The notes: generated by a model not told the origin, from the letters alone. 64,000 bases of DNA from an uncultured Pseudomonadales bacterium (GCA_951813295.1 CATOTI010000002.1:2232001-2296000); one strand, 5' to 3'. Shown: positions 35,566 to 45,097, counted from the stretch's first letter. Numbers and translations are program-made.

Positions 35566-35733
35566 CGGGTTCTCCGTCATGGGGCGAATTGCCCATGATC
35601 GCAGGGCAAAGTCGACAGGCCAAAGGCCCTGACAGCGCCGGTCTTCAAACGCTGATACGCTGCATGAGATCGACCGCGTCTGGCCGAACCCTTCTTCGAA
35701 TGGCTGCGGGATCTGGGGTGGACAGGCTAACGC

Positions 35734-36303
35734 ATGAAATGGCAAACCGTCGGCGACCGCGTGCCACGCGCAGGCAATGCCATCAGCCGGAAGCTCGGAC
35801 ATTGGTTGTTCGGCGCCATGGGCTGGGAGTTGCATGGCGAGCTGCCGAACCGACCGAAATTGATCATCGCGGTGGCGCCGCACACCTCGGCCGCCGATTT
35901 CGTGCTCACGATCGGTGTGATCCTCGGCTTGGGAATCCGGGCGTCGTACCTGGCTAAAGCATCGCTATTCCGTTTCCCGTTGGGGATTCTCATGCGTGCC
36001 TTCGGCGGCGTGCCCGTCGAACGCGGCAAGTCGCAGGGCCATGTCGACGAAATGGCCCGTCGGTTCCGCAGCGAAGAGCGCTTGATTCTCGGGATCACGC
36101 CGGAAGGTACCCGAGCTCACGTATCGCAGTGGAAACGTGGTTTCGCGCTGATCGCGCAAGCGGCGAGTGTGCCGATTCTGCCCGCCATCATCGACAATCG
36201 ACGACGCATCGTCACGTTCGGTGAGCTGATCGAAGACGTCGAAAACCCCGCCCAGAGCGTTTCGCACGTACAGCAGGCAGTGGAGCGAATGCGGTCGACG
36301 TGA
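35734..36303 (+). CDS. Small PlsC-like acyltransferase
   Basis: A 189-residue member of the lysophosphatidate acyltransferase superfamily. The HX4D motif appears in 'APHTSAADF', then 'FGGVPVERGKSQG' and the third box 'ITPEGTRAH', with 'PILPAIIDN' close to the end. The short length and 'KWKRGFA'-like segment ('QWKRGFALIAQAA') match stand-alone acyltransferases of unknown acceptor. It is probably peripheral at the inner membrane. It is divergent from the sulfatase and followed by an SDR gene after 202 bp. It is a second PlsC-type gene distinct from the GYD fusion at 6.6 kb. Confidence 0.82.
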   Translation: MKWQTVGDRVPRAGNAISRKLGHWLFGAMGWELHGELPNRPKLIIAVAPHTSAADFVLTIGVILGLGIRASYLAKASLFRFPLGILMRAFGGVPVERGKSQGHVDEMARRFRSEERLILGITPEGTRAHVSQWKRGFALIAQAASVPILPAIIDNRRRIVTFGELIEDVENPAQSVSHVQQAVERMRST

Positions 36304-36505
36304 CGACCGGAAGGTCACCATCGGACGGCACGACGAGTCCCGGCAGGCCTCGATACCGCGAAAAGCGACGGTCGCCGAAGGTTTCAAGCGGACGCGGGGA
36401 TATTGTGCGCATCCGAAGGTGGGCTGAGCCGCGATGGGCCTTTTGTGACATGACCGCCGCGACGCCGCACACTCCAGCGAGATATCGAGCGGAGAGTCTT
36501 CTGCC

Positions 36506-37360
36506 ATGCTGACGACGGGACTCGAAGGAAAGATCGCCCTGGTAACCGGGGCCGCCAGTCCGCGTGGACTCGGTCGCGCCATGACGGAAGCACTGGTGCG
36601 TGCCGGTGCGCGAGTATCGATGCTCGACATCCGTGCGGACTGGCTCGACGAAGCCGCAGACGCCATGCGTCTGATCGGCGGCGCAGAATGCGTCATGACG
36701 CAAGTCGTCGACGTTGGTTCCGCAGCCGAAGCGGAACGTTCGGTCGAAGCGACGATCGACAAATGGGGCGCGCTGCATGTCTTGGTCAACAACGCCGGCA
36801 TCGCTCGCGCCAACATGCTCTCCGTGAAGACCTCCAACAACTTCTGGGACATACCGGTGGCGGAGTGGGACCGCGTTTTCTCCGTGAACGCTGACGGCCC
36901 GTTCTACATGAGCCGGGCGGCGATTCCTCGCATGCTCGAGAGCGGTTGGGGGAGGGTCATCGGCGTTACGACCAGCATGGGCACGATGTACGGGGCCGGA
37001 AATGCACCGTACGGGCCTTCTAAATCGTCACACGAGGCGCTGATGGCGATGGCATCGAGGGAACTGCGCGGCTCCGGCGTTACCGCCAACGTGCTCGTGC
37101 CGGGCGGACTGACGAATACGGACCTGATACCCGATGACAACCCGTTCGCGCGCGAGGAAATGATTCAGCCGGAGGTGATGCAGGCGCCGATCGTGTGGTT
37201 GGCGTCGAACGCGTCCGACGACGTCACCGGCCAGCGATTCATCGCCTATCACTGGGATCCCGATCTGCCGATTGAACAACGCCTCGCCAAGGCCGGAGCG
37301 CCGGCCGGCTGGCCACAGCTCAAGTCCCACGCCATACGACCCAACTCTCCCAAGCAATGA
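36506..37360 (+). CDS. SDR-family oxidoreductase
   Basis: A 284-residue classical short-chain dehydrogenase. The cofactor motif is 'VTGAASPRGLGRAM', slightly longer than TGxxxGxG. 'LDIRADWLD' supplies the acidic residue for NAD, 'NNAGIARAN' follows, the catalytic region is 'GVTTSMGTMYGAGNAPYGPSKSS' with YxxxK, and the end 'DVTGQRFIAYHWDPDLP' is typical of the 3-oxoacyl-ACP reductase-like branch. The substrate is unknown. ATG 36506 follows a GGAGAG site nine bases upstream. A collapsed DUF3604 remnant lies directly downstream. Confidence 0.83.
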   Translation: MLTTGLEGKIALVTGAASPRGLGRAMTEALVRAGARVSMLDIRADWLDEAADAMRLIGGAECVMTQVVDVGSAAEAERSVEATIDKWGALHVLVNNAGIARANMLSVKTSNNFWDIPVAEWDRVFSVNADGPFYMSRAAIPRMLESGWGRVIGVTTSMGTMYGAGNAPYGPSKSSHEALMAMASRELRGSGVTANVLVPGGLTNTDLIPDDNPFAREEMIQPEVMQAPIVWLASNASDDVTGQRFIAYHWDPDLPIEQRLAKAGAPAGWPQLKSHAIRPNSPKQ

Positions 37361-37387
37361 TGGCGGCCCGCACGCGCGGGCTGGCAG

Positions 37388-37536
37388 GTTGACTACGGGG
37401 TCGACAACGTCGACTCGAAATCGAAGGATCTCGCCACGATCGGCTACGAGGGGGGGTGCCGATGGGTGCGAGCGTTCAGGAAAGTGCCTATACCTCGCCG
37501 ATTTGGTCCCCGCCTGGGACCAATGGTCGTGACTGA
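37388..37536 (+). pseudogene. Collapsed C-terminal remnant of a DUF3604-family gene
   Basis: This lies inside the 296-bp gap between the SDR and tannase genes. One frame reads 'DSKSKDLATIGYEGG'. After a single-base shift in a run of G it continues 'VPMGASVQESAYTSPIWSPP' to a TGA at 37534-37536. 'GVPMG' and a terminal 'RAYTSPIWYTP' are landmarks of the large DUF3604 proteins (recalled); in intact members they are separated by well over 100 residues. So this appears to be two blocks joined by an internal deletion, plus a homopolymer frameshift. It encodes nothing functional. The flanking parts of the gap show nothing else. Confidence 0.55.
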
Positions 37537-37656
37537 GTAAGAACGTTTGTCTGCGTTCCCTGTTTCTGGCTGGCGCCGGCGCAGCAGAACGAGGGCGACC
37601 TTCGAAGGGCTATCGCGCCGCCTCGCGCGACGAGGAGGCTTTGATAGGCTCAGATC

Positions 37657-39222
37657 ATGAAGAAGTCACACTCCCTCTTCCTGTTTCGACTCATCGGCGG
37701 CGTCGGGCTCTGCCTTGGTGCCGCCCTTTCGTGGGCGAACACACCCGCACAATGTGACGCGATCGGCGAACTGGCTTTGCCGGCAACGACGATCACCCAG
37801 GCCGAGTTTATCGCGGCCGGCGAGTTGGCTTTGGAGGTGCCGGGGCGCGATGCGTTGCCGGCGTTCTGTCGTGTTACCGCGACGACGGAACCCGCGATTC
37901 GCTTCGAAGTGTGGATGCCGGCCACGCATTGGAATTCGCGTTTCACGGGGCTCGGCAACGGCGGTATGGCGGGCACCATCCGCTACGACGGGTTGGCCGG
38001 CGCGCTGTCGCAGGGCTATGCCGCTGCCAGCACCGATACCGGCCATCGCTCCAGTGGACGGCCGTTCGACGCCAGTTGGGCGACGGGTCGAGACGACCTC
38101 ATCCACGATTTCGGCCATCGGAGCCTGCATGAGATGACGCTGCGCGCGAAGGCCATCGTGGCGGCCTTCTACGGAGAGCCCGCGGCGTATGCCTATTACC
38201 GCGGATGCTCGAAAGGCGGGCAGCAGGGAATGATGCAGGCGCAGCGCTACCCCGGCGATTACGACGGCCTGCTGGTGGGCAATCCGGCGAACGACTGGAC
38301 GCGGTTCTACGCGGGCGCACACCTCTGGTACTCCATGGCGATGCTCGCCGACGAAGGGTCGTGGTTGCCGCCTGAAAAAGTACCGACGCTTGGTGCCGCG
38401 ATCGATGCGCAGTGCGACGCCCTCGATGGCGTCCGTGACGGCGTCATCAACGATCCGCGCGAGTGTGACTTCGACGTCGCGACGCTCTCGTGTCCGGTCG
38501 GCGAGGACAGAACGGACTGCCTGACCGCGCCGCAGGTCGAGGCGGTGCTAAAGATCTATGCCGGTGTCGAACGGGCCTCGGGCGAGCTGGTTTTTCCGGG
38601 GCTCGTCCCCGGCGGCGAAGCGGACCCGGGTGGCTGGTCGCGCTGGGTCACGGGTGAGCAACCCTTCTCGTCACTGCACTGGTTCGCCGGTAACGGATTC
38701 TTCCGCGATTTCGTCTTCGGCGCCGACTTCGAGTTCCGCGACTTCGATTTCGATCGCGATCTCGACGTAGCACTCGGGAAAGTGGGACCCGCCCTCGATG
38801 CCGTCGATCCCGACCTGCGGCTGCTCGCGGAACGCGGCGCGAAGCTTCTCGTCTATCACGGCTGGAGTGATGCGGACATCTCCCCGCTCGCATCCATCGA
38901 CTACTTCGACTCGGTATTGGACTTTGTCGAGCAGCGCGGGGCGGTCGATCCACTTGCGGCAACGCGCGATTTCTATCGACTCTTCATGGTGCCGGGGCTC
39001 GGGCACTGTTTCGGCGGTCCGGGAGCGGCCGACTTCGACGCGATGAGCGCGCTCGAACGCTGGGTCGAGCAAGGTATCGCGCCTGACGTGATCCCCGCCC
39101 GACGCGTCGTCGGTGACGAGATCGTTTTCGAGCGGCCGCTCTGCGCGTACCCGGCGGTCGCGCGTTACGACGGTGTCGGTGATCGCGATGCCGCGTCCAG
39201 TTTTCGTTGTGAAAGCCAATAG
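37657..39222 (+). CDS. Tannase / feruloyl esterase family protein, exported
   Basis: A 521-residue protein with a signal peptide ('LIGGVGLCLGAALSWAN'). Tannase-family signatures are 'RFTGLGNGGMAG', 'GYAAASTDTGH', the nucleophile 'GCSKGGQQGMMQAQRYP', 'DGLLVGNPAND', 'HGWSDADISP' with the catalytic Asp, and 'VPGLGHCFGGPG' with the catalytic His. Paired cysteines next to Ser and His form the CS-D-HC arrangement of this family. A calcium-binding-like Asp-rich loop ('CDALDGVRDGVINDPREC') is also present. It should hydrolyse aromatic esters in the periplasm or outside the cell. The ATG is at 37657. The gene is intact. Confidence 0.92.
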   Translation: MKKSHSLFLFRLIGGVGLCLGAALSWANTPAQCDAIGELALPATTITQAEFIAAGELALEVPGRDALPAFCRVTATTEPAIRFEVWMPATHWNSRFTGLGNGGMAGTIRYDGLAGALSQGYAAASTDTGHRSSGRPFDASWATGRDDLIHDFGHRSLHEMTLRAKAIVAAFYGEPAAYAYYRGCSKGGQQGMMQAQRYPGDYDGLLVGNPANDWTRFYAGAHLWYSMAMLADEGSWLPPEKVPTLGAAIDAQCDALDGVRDGVINDPRECDFDVATLSCPVGEDRTDCLTAPQVEAVLKIYAGVERASGELVFPGLVPGGEADPGGWSRWVTGEQPFSSLHWFAGNGFFRDFVFGADFEFRDFDFDRDLDVALGKVGPALDAVDPDLRLLAERGAKLLVYHGWSDADISPLASIDYFDSVLDFVEQRGAVDPLAATRDFYRLFMVPGLGHCFGGPGAADFDAMSALERWVEQGIAPDVIPARRVVGDEIVFERPLCAYPAVARYDGVGDRDAASSFRCESQ

Positions 39223-39405
39223 CCGCGGCGGTCCTTGGTCCTGGCCCAGCCGTCACGAAACTCCGGTTCCCGCCTTGGTCCGTCGTCCTGGCTTGGAACT
39301 TGGCGTACGCGCCGCTCGCCGGGAAGCGACATAGCGGCACGGAGCCACACCTGAGAGGGGTGTAGGGTCGTCCTCCGCCTCGTCGGGCAAGGGCCACGGA
39401 CCCGC

Positions 39406-41931
39406 CTAACCGGCCCCCGCCTCGAACAGCATCGCCATTAACTCACTCCGGCCGCGCGCCTGCTGGGGCCACGCGGACTGCAGCACGGTTCTCCCGCCTC
39501 CATCACGCAGCGAAATGTCGGCGCCGGTGTCCAGCAAGAGCCGCACGGCGTCCAGCTGATGAAAACGGATCGCTTCGTGCAGCGCGGTTGTCCGTCGCGC
39601 CCTGGCGTCTACGTCGACGCCGGCGTCCAACGCCACCTGAATGATATCCAGGTGGCCGAACTTGGCGGCGCCGACCAGTGCCTCGGCGTGCAACCCTTCG
39701 TCCGGCTGTGCGAGGTACCGACGGACCCAGTCGACCTGATGGGCCGCGGTCGCCGAGCCGATGTCCCATTCGAGCCCAGCTCGAGCAAGCGCTTCGGCCG
39801 ATGCGACGAGAGGAATGTGCTCGCGTGTCTGGGTTTGACCGGAGACGTATTGCAGCAACCGTTCCCGAATCCAGGGCGGGTCGATCAGATGGGGAGCCTG
39901 GCGGATGATTGCGTCCAGGGCATCACCATCATCGTCCAATGCTGCGTCCAGGAATCTCGCGCGACGGGCAAGAATCGCATCACGGTCTACCGCACGGAGG
40001 TTGAGGACATGGGCGATGTCCTCCAGAAGCGCCGCCGCCATGGTGTGGCCGTGAGCGCGCGCTTGGTCGATCGCGTTTCCTTCCGGATGTTCTGCGAGGG
40101 GATTAGTACCCAGGCAGCCAAGCTGCTCGATGATGCCAGTCTGTCCGTTTTGCGCCGCGAAACGCATGGCGTTCTCGCGCGTCGTCTGGTCCAAGCCGCG
40201 ACGCAGCAGTTGCCGGGCACCGAGCATGTCACCGTAGTGCGCGGGCCAATTGAGACCCATCCCGGTGTGGTTGGGGTCGAGATCGTTGTCCAGCAAGGTG
40301 TCGAGCACTTCTCGACTACCGAAGCGGGATGTAAACAACGTCAGGCCGCCGCCTAGCGGCCACCGCGCGGGCATTGAGGCGGGATGAAGCTCGGCGCCGG
40401 CTTCGATGAGTCGTGGGACCAAGTGGTCCTGACGCATGACGATCGCGCCCGTCAGCGGCGAGGACACCCAGTCCCGGCCACGCTGCGGCGGGTTCGGGTC
40501 TGCTCCCGCGTCGAGCAACAGGTCGAGGATCTCCCGATTGCCAGCGACGGCGGCGTAGGTCATCGGGAACTGACCGCTCCGTCCGCGCCCTGCTAACGAA
40601 CGATCAGCCGCCAACATTTGACGCACAATGCGCACCTGGCCTAGACCGATCGCGCTAAAGATGTCGGTCGCCGCACCGGCTGAAACGAGAGACGCCACCA
40701 TTCGAGGATCGCCGCGCCCCATTGCGGTCATGAGCGGGGTCAGGCCGTCCTCGTCCGGCAAGCTGGGATCGGCGCCGTGTGCGAGCAGCAAGTCGAGCGT
40801 GGCGAGATTCGCCAGACAGGCCTTCTGTAAGACACCGCGCTTACTCGCCTCGGCGGGGTTTTTGCGTAGCAATTGCCGCGTCTCGCGCATGAGACCCAGT
40901 TGCACGGTATTCAGCACGTCGTATTGTGCGCCGGCTTTGACGAGCATGCGGAAGATCTCCCCACCACGGTGACCGGCCGCCGTCGCTGTTGGCGGAGACA
41001 TCGCCCAGAAACGTCGATTCGGATTTGCGCCGTTCTTTAGGAGGAGTCGCACTATGCCTTTCTCGGCGCTCCACACCGCACCATCGAGCGGGGTACACAA
41101 GCACGCGTCTCCCTCGCCGCCGAGCACATCCATGTCGATGCCTTCGTCGATGAGGAACTGAGCCACGGCCAAGTGACCCCGCGTCGCCGGTCGAGACCAG
41201 TTGATGGCTCTCGCCACTGTCCGGTGCAGGAGCGTACTGCCGGTCGTCACGTCGCTGGGAGTACGAGCGTGGATCCGAGCTGGGTTCTCCTCGATCAGCT
41301 CTTTGGTGGCTTTGATATTTCCTTCGGTGACCGCCGTCCGCAGTGCTTCCAGTCGTTCGGGGAACGCGCCGGTCGACTGCATGTAGTTATCGGCTTGTGG
41401 AATGTCAGCCAGGTGGTCGGCCAGTTCGCCAAAACTGCCGAAATCGAGTTCTTGCGCAATCACCTGTTCGGCGTCCCGCCGCGAAAAGGCGGCCCCGAAA
41501 ACCGACCCGTCCGATGCGTTCGAGAATGCCGGCAGCGACTTCCGAATTCGGGTAGCCGCGATCTTGCGGTGCGCTTTGTGGTCCTCGACCAGGAAACCCG
41601 CCTGGTAGCGAAGATTCGTAAGGTCGTCGTGCTCCAACACGCGCGACATCGAAATCAGATCAGGCCAGTCGGTCGCCTGGTAGCTGAGCGCGACCGCCTC
41701 GCGAACTCGCGCCGCGCCGATGCGCGCTGCGAGGATCTCGCGCGGGTCTTCACCGACGAATTGAGGCAGAAAACGCAGCGTGGCAGTGCAGGCCTCGACG
41801 CCTGCTTGGTGTTGCGCATAGATCTCTTTTGCGCGGGTCCTCAGCACCCCCTCCGACGGGACCTGCCAGAATGCCGTCGGTGAGGGCGGTTCGTAGCTTG
41901 GATCGACGTACTGTCGAAGCGCGACCCACAT
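39406..41931 (-). CDS. Large ankyrin-repeat protein
   Basis: An 841-residue protein without a signal peptide. The first 190 residues form a helical, unassigned domain ('PSEGVLRTRAKEIYAQHQAG' onward). Ankyrin repeats follow from about residue 195 to the end, such as 'GHLAVAQFLIDEGIDMDVLG', 'NREILDLLLDAGADPNPPQ', 'GHLDIIQVALDAGVDVDARA' and 'HQLDAVRLLLDTGADISLRD'. They mediate protein binding. The track opens at TTG 41934; ATG 41931 follows directly and is preferred. It lies next to the mobile-element scar and converges with the tannase gene. A cytoplasmic or secreted-effector role cannot be decided; no secretion genes are nearby. Confidence 0.85.
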   Translation of the reverse strand: MWVALRQYVDPSYEPPSPTAFWQVPSEGVLRTRAKEIYAQHQAGVEACTATLRFLPQFVGEDPREILAARIGAARVREAVALSYQATDWPDLISMSRVLEHDDLTNLRYQAGFLVEDHKAHRKIAATRIRKSLPAFSNASDGSVFGAAFSRRDAEQVIAQELDFGSFGELADHLADIPQADNYMQSTGAFPERLEALRTAVTEGNIKATKELIEENPARIHARTPSDVTTGSTLLHRTVARAINWSRPATRGHLAVAQFLIDEGIDMDVLGGEGDACLCTPLDGAVWSAEKGIVRLLLKNGANPNRRFWAMSPPTATAAGHRGGEIFRMLVKAGAQYDVLNTVQLGLMRETRQLLRKNPAEASKRGVLQKACLANLATLDLLLAHGADPSLPDEDGLTPLMTAMGRGDPRMVASLVSAGAATDIFSAIGLGQVRIVRQMLAADRSLAGRGRSGQFPMTYAAVAGNREILDLLLDAGADPNPPQRGRDWVSSPLTGAIVMRQDHLVPRLIEAGAELHPASMPARWPLGGGLTLFTSRFGSREVLDTLLDNDLDPNHTGMGLNWPAHYGDMLGARQLLRRGLDQTTRENAMRFAAQNGQTGIIEQLGCLGTNPLAEHPEGNAIDQARAHGHTMAAALLEDIAHVLNLRAVDRDAILARRARFLDAALDDDGDALDAIIRQAPHLIDPPWIRERLLQYVSGQTQTREHIPLVASAEALARAGLEWDIGSATAAHQVDWVRRYLAQPDEGLHAEALVGAAKFGHLDIIQVALDAGVDVDARARRTTALHEAIRFHQLDAVRLLLDTGADISLRDGGGRTVLQSAWPQQARGRSELMAMLFEAGAG

Positions 41932-42099
41932 CAACTGCCAACAGCCCCTCGGCTGACTGTGGCTATAGCGATTCTGTCGGCGTCATTCGAGCGTTGGCGA
42001 ATAACGGTTTCTATCGAATGGGGCTCGGTAGGTCCTATGTACAGCTTCATATCGAGCTGGGGCCCGACGATACGGTAGTGGAGGTTCGAGAAGAACCGT

Positions 42100-43803
42100 T
42101 TAAATCGTACCTATAATCGGTAATCGTTGTGCGCAATAAAACGGGTCGAAAAACAAAAAGGGGTCGAAGCCGATAGGCGCGATGCCCTCGTTCTCCGCGA
42201 TCCACGTGCCGTCGGCCGCGAACACGCGGTTTTCCGGCGCCGTGACGAAGCCACCATCGATCAATGGGAACGCGGACGAGCTTCGGACGAGCCCGCCCCA
42301 CGTTCTGGTCCCGATCAGCGGACCCGCATCGAGCTGCCGGAAGATCCATGGGAAGTAGTCACCCCCGCTGCCGGCCCATTCGTTGATGAGCAGCACCTTC
42401 GGGCCGAGGACGCCCGCCGGCAAGCGCGCCGGGCGCTCGTCCCAGCGCCTCGTTCGTGTAGCCCGCGTGCAACCGGCGCGTCATCAGATCGACCACGTAG
42501 TCGTCGAGGAGACCTCCGGCATTGAACCGTTCGTCGATGATCGCGGCCTCTTTGTCCTGTTGTGCGAAGGAGTAGCGATCGAACGAAACGAGACCCGGAC
42601 CCCCGGTGTTCGGCATCCAGACATAGGCGATGCGGCCTTCCGACAGCGCATCGACGCGGCGCCGGTCGTCCTCGACCCAAGCGCGCACGCGCAAGTTCCT
42701 CTCCGAACTGATCGGGCGCACGGTGACATCGCGCGCCTCATCCGGATCGGTCGTCTCCCCACGCGAAGGGCGATCTGTCGTCCGGCCGTACCATCGAGCA
42801 GCTGGTACGGCTCGATCGATGCGTCGACCGGCACGCCATCGATCGCGAACACGTACTGGTCCTCAGTGACGTCGAGACGAGGTCGATCGAGCGGGGCATC
42901 CATCCCCGGATTCCAGCTCTCGAAGGTATAGATCCGCTCGATACGCCAGAGACCGTCACTCGCGACGAGATCAGCGCCGAGGGCGGCTCCGGAGGGCTTC
43001 GCGACCTCGGGGAAATCACCACCCCCGACGAAGCTGTGACCGACGGAGAGTTCGCCACTCACTTGGTCGAGGAGATAGGTCAGATCGGCTCGGCGCCGCA
43101 CGTGGTCGACGAGCGGCCCGTACTTCTCGAAGACCGACTTCCAATCGCGGCCGTGATGACCTTGGTCATAGAAGAAATCGCGTTGCTGTCCCACGCCTCG
43201 GTGAAGATCTGGCGCCACTCGGCGAGCCGATCTATACGCATCCTGAGGGCAACATCGATCTTGCCCGCGCCCGCTTTCGGCGGCTCCGATGTGCCGACGA
43301 TCCGCCACGCACCCTTGTCGCGAAAGAGCATCTTCTTGCCGTCAGCCGAGACGACCGTGACGGGCGTGGCGCCCCCGGCAGTACCCGGCGGGATGCGGGA
43401 TCGTACCGGACGAAGGGCGTGGCCTTGCGCTCCGCAATATCGAATTCTCGATCACCACGCCGCGTTCGCCGCCGCCCGCCGGGCGCGCGAGGAACACGAC
43501 GCCTTCGGGCCCGGCGATGAGACGCTGGAACGGCTTGGTCGGCATGGGCAGTGCGACGATTCGCCGCTCGATGGCGTCGATGTCGAGCGCGACGGTCGAA
43601 GCATCCTCCGAACCCGAACCCGCGGCCGGGTCATCGCTGCCGGCACCGTTCGTGCCGTTCTCGATCGGCTCGGTCTCCGGCTCTTCGCCGGCACCGGGCT
43701 CCGCCTCGTCTTCCGCGCCCGGCTCTTCGTCGCTTTCGTGTGGGAACGGCGTCGCCGCATCGACATCAAGGACGATCGCGTACGCCGAAGTGCTGGAATC
43801 CGC
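42100..43803 (-). pseudogene. Tricorn-type S41 peptidase, frameshifted and truncated at both ends
   Basis: Pieces of one protein lie in order in different frames on the minus strand. First comes a propeller-end piece ('AYAIVLDVD', 'ALPMPTKPFQRLIAGPEGV'). Then come 'PPKAGAGKIDVALRMRIDRL', a PDZ-like 'IYTFESWNPGMDAPLDRP', 'RIAYVWMPNTGGPG' with 'DKEAAIIDERFNAGG', and the catalytic 'NEWAGSGGDYFP' with 'GTRTWGGLV'. This is the domain order of tricorn-like proteases, which degrade peptides. At least three frameshifts are needed to join them. The N-terminal propeller is absent: the gene is cut at 43.80 kb by the 75-bp IS-end repeat. The C-terminus is also replaced after 'ENEGIAPIGFDP'. Non-functional. 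Confidence 0.85.
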
Positions 43804-43878
43804 GGTTCTAGCTCACGCTGCTGTGGGTCGCCTGCTGACAGAGCAGGATGACGGCCCACGGGTGGCTGTGGGCGCCGA
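43804..43878. repeat. 75-bp direct repeat, copy A (probable IS91-type terminal end)
   Basis: This sequence matches 45098-45172 at 73 of 75 positions in the same orientation, differing only by T/G and G/A. It starts with GGTTCTAGCTCACG at the break in the tricorn gene. It holds two possible hairpins, CCTGCT-gacag-AGCAGG and GCCCAC-gggtggct-GTGGGC. Copy B lies next to the 3' end of an IS91-type transposase remnant, so this is probably the same element's oriIS end without its transposase. Confidence 0.8.
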
Positions 43879-43916
43879 GCTAGTTGAAGCTGAGCAAAGT
43901 TGAAGGCGGCTTTCCG

Positions 43917-44750
43917 TTAATCTGCACACCTCATTTGAATTTCATTAAATCGCAGAGTTGCCAGTTCACTTGGTTGGCCTTTTTTGCAGAAAGCTAATTT
44001 AGCCAATCTCCTATTTGGATTTTCAACAGCCAGTTTCCCATTTGCTATCTTCTGTTCCAACCTTGAAAAGGCTTCCTTAAACCGCTTGTCATCTCGGGCA
44101 CTTTTATAAAAGGACAAAGCGTAGCAATAATAAAACAAATTATATCTCAAAAAAGGGTATTCTGTCTGCATAAATAAACTACCTATGCCAAAATTGCAGG
44201 GGCCAATTGGTTGCTTTACTTCCCAATGGTACAACAGAAATTCTACCGCCTGGTCCAGTCGCTGTTCTGTATTTAGATAGGAACTATGCCTGAAGGCATC
44301 TAATGCCTCCAATGTAACTCCCGGATTAGAAAAATCTGTCAACCTGCTCTTTCCCAATTTTACTGCATTGCATCTCCAGCCCCCATCAGCATGTTGTATA
44401 TCAAATAAATGATCGAACGTCTTTTGAAGCCTTTCATCATCAACATATCCCAGATAGCATAGTACCCGAAGAGCTGTAATTGTGTGGCAGGGATAGATAC
44501 TGCCTGAAGGCATAAGTTTAAACCGACCGTCAGGTTTCCAGCATTGGAAAATCCTTGAAGACAACCCTCTGATTTCCGGATCTTCCTTGAGAAAACCCAG
44601 TTCCGTCAAGATGATGGCTGCGTCTCTGGCCGAAAAAGGACTCCCTTTCCCTATTCGGTTATCCTCAGTTGTCCAATAATCACCTTCCAGGTGATATCTC
44701 TTGGACATAATAAAATCTATGTCCGATTTATATTGTTCTCTCGGGTTCAT
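43917..44750 (-). CDS. AT-rich alpha/alpha-toroid protein (prenyltransferase/terpene-cyclase-like), probable foreign cargo
   Basis: An intact 277-residue frame whose base composition is far more AT-rich than anything else in the window, with many AAA, AAT and TTT codons. The protein is cytoplasmic and helical. A QW-like repeat is visible in 'FDIQHADGGWRCNAV', preceded by 'PCHTITALRVLCYLGYVDD' and followed by 'NPGVTLEALDAF' and 'LDQAVEFLLYHWEVKQP'. Such repeats build the toroid of squalene cyclases and protein prenyltransferases. It lacks a recognisable DxDD acid motif, so catalysis is doubtful. It lies between the two 75-bp IS ends, which suggests transfer. ATG 44750 has no good ribosome site, so expression here is uncertain. 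Confidence 0.72.
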   Translation of the reverse strand: MNPREQYKSDIDFIMSKRYHLEGDYWTTEDNRIGKGSPFSARDAAIILTELGFLKEDPEIRGLSSRIFQCWKPDGRFKLMPSGSIYPCHTITALRVLCYLGYVDDERLQKTFDHLFDIQHADGGWRCNAVKLGKSRLTDFSNPGVTLEALDAFRHSSYLNTEQRLDQAVEFLLYHWEVKQPIGPCNFGIGSLFMQTEYPFLRYNLFYYCYALSFYKSARDDKRFKEAFSRLEQKIANGKLAVENPNRRLAKLAFCKKGQPSELATLRFNEIQMRCAD

Positions 44751-44937
44751 TTTATTTCAATACTATGAATATCCTCAGATCGGCCTGAATATCGGGCTTT
44801 GGGGCAGTTTTGTTTATGGGTAAAATCGGGAGGATCCAAAGAACCAGGCACCAGTCCGCCTTACCGGAAGTTTGTCCATTCAGGCTCAGGGGTACCGCGT
44901 TTCAGGCACTGATCTGCGCCAACAACCCTTTTACGCA

Positions 44938-44960
44938 ATAGGCGGATAGGCGGATAGGCG
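44938..44960. repeat. Short tandem repeat (ATAGGCGG x2.9)
   Basis: Nearly three head-to-tail copies of ATAGGCGG lie between the AT-rich gene and IS copy B. The GC level rises back to the genome average around this point, so it marks the approximate right edge of the AT-rich insert. Function unknown; such iterons could also be a protein-binding array. Confidence 0.6.
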
Positions 44961-45010
44961 AGATTACCGGCCCTTTCGGACATAGGCCAGAGTATCGATT
45001 TGGGGCGGAC

Positions 45011-45030
45011 GTGGCACGTGCTCGTGCCAC
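45011..45030. other. Perfect hairpin GTGGCACG-tgct-CGTGCCAC
   Basis: Eight-bp perfect arms with a four-base loop lie 67 bp before IS copy B. No coding sequence overlaps convincingly. It may be an element terminus (terIS-like), a terminator for an eliminated gene or a protein site; the sequence does not decide. Confidence 0.5.
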
Positions 45031-45097
45031 ATCCTCGGTAGGCGGCCAACGGAGTGGTTCGTGGGTTAGGGATGTTGGACGGCTGGCAAGGTAGCTG

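Noticed and set aside
41829-42116. Plus-strand 95-aa ORF
   Set aside because: It mostly lies antisense to the ankyrin gene start and has no recognisable motif or ribosome site.
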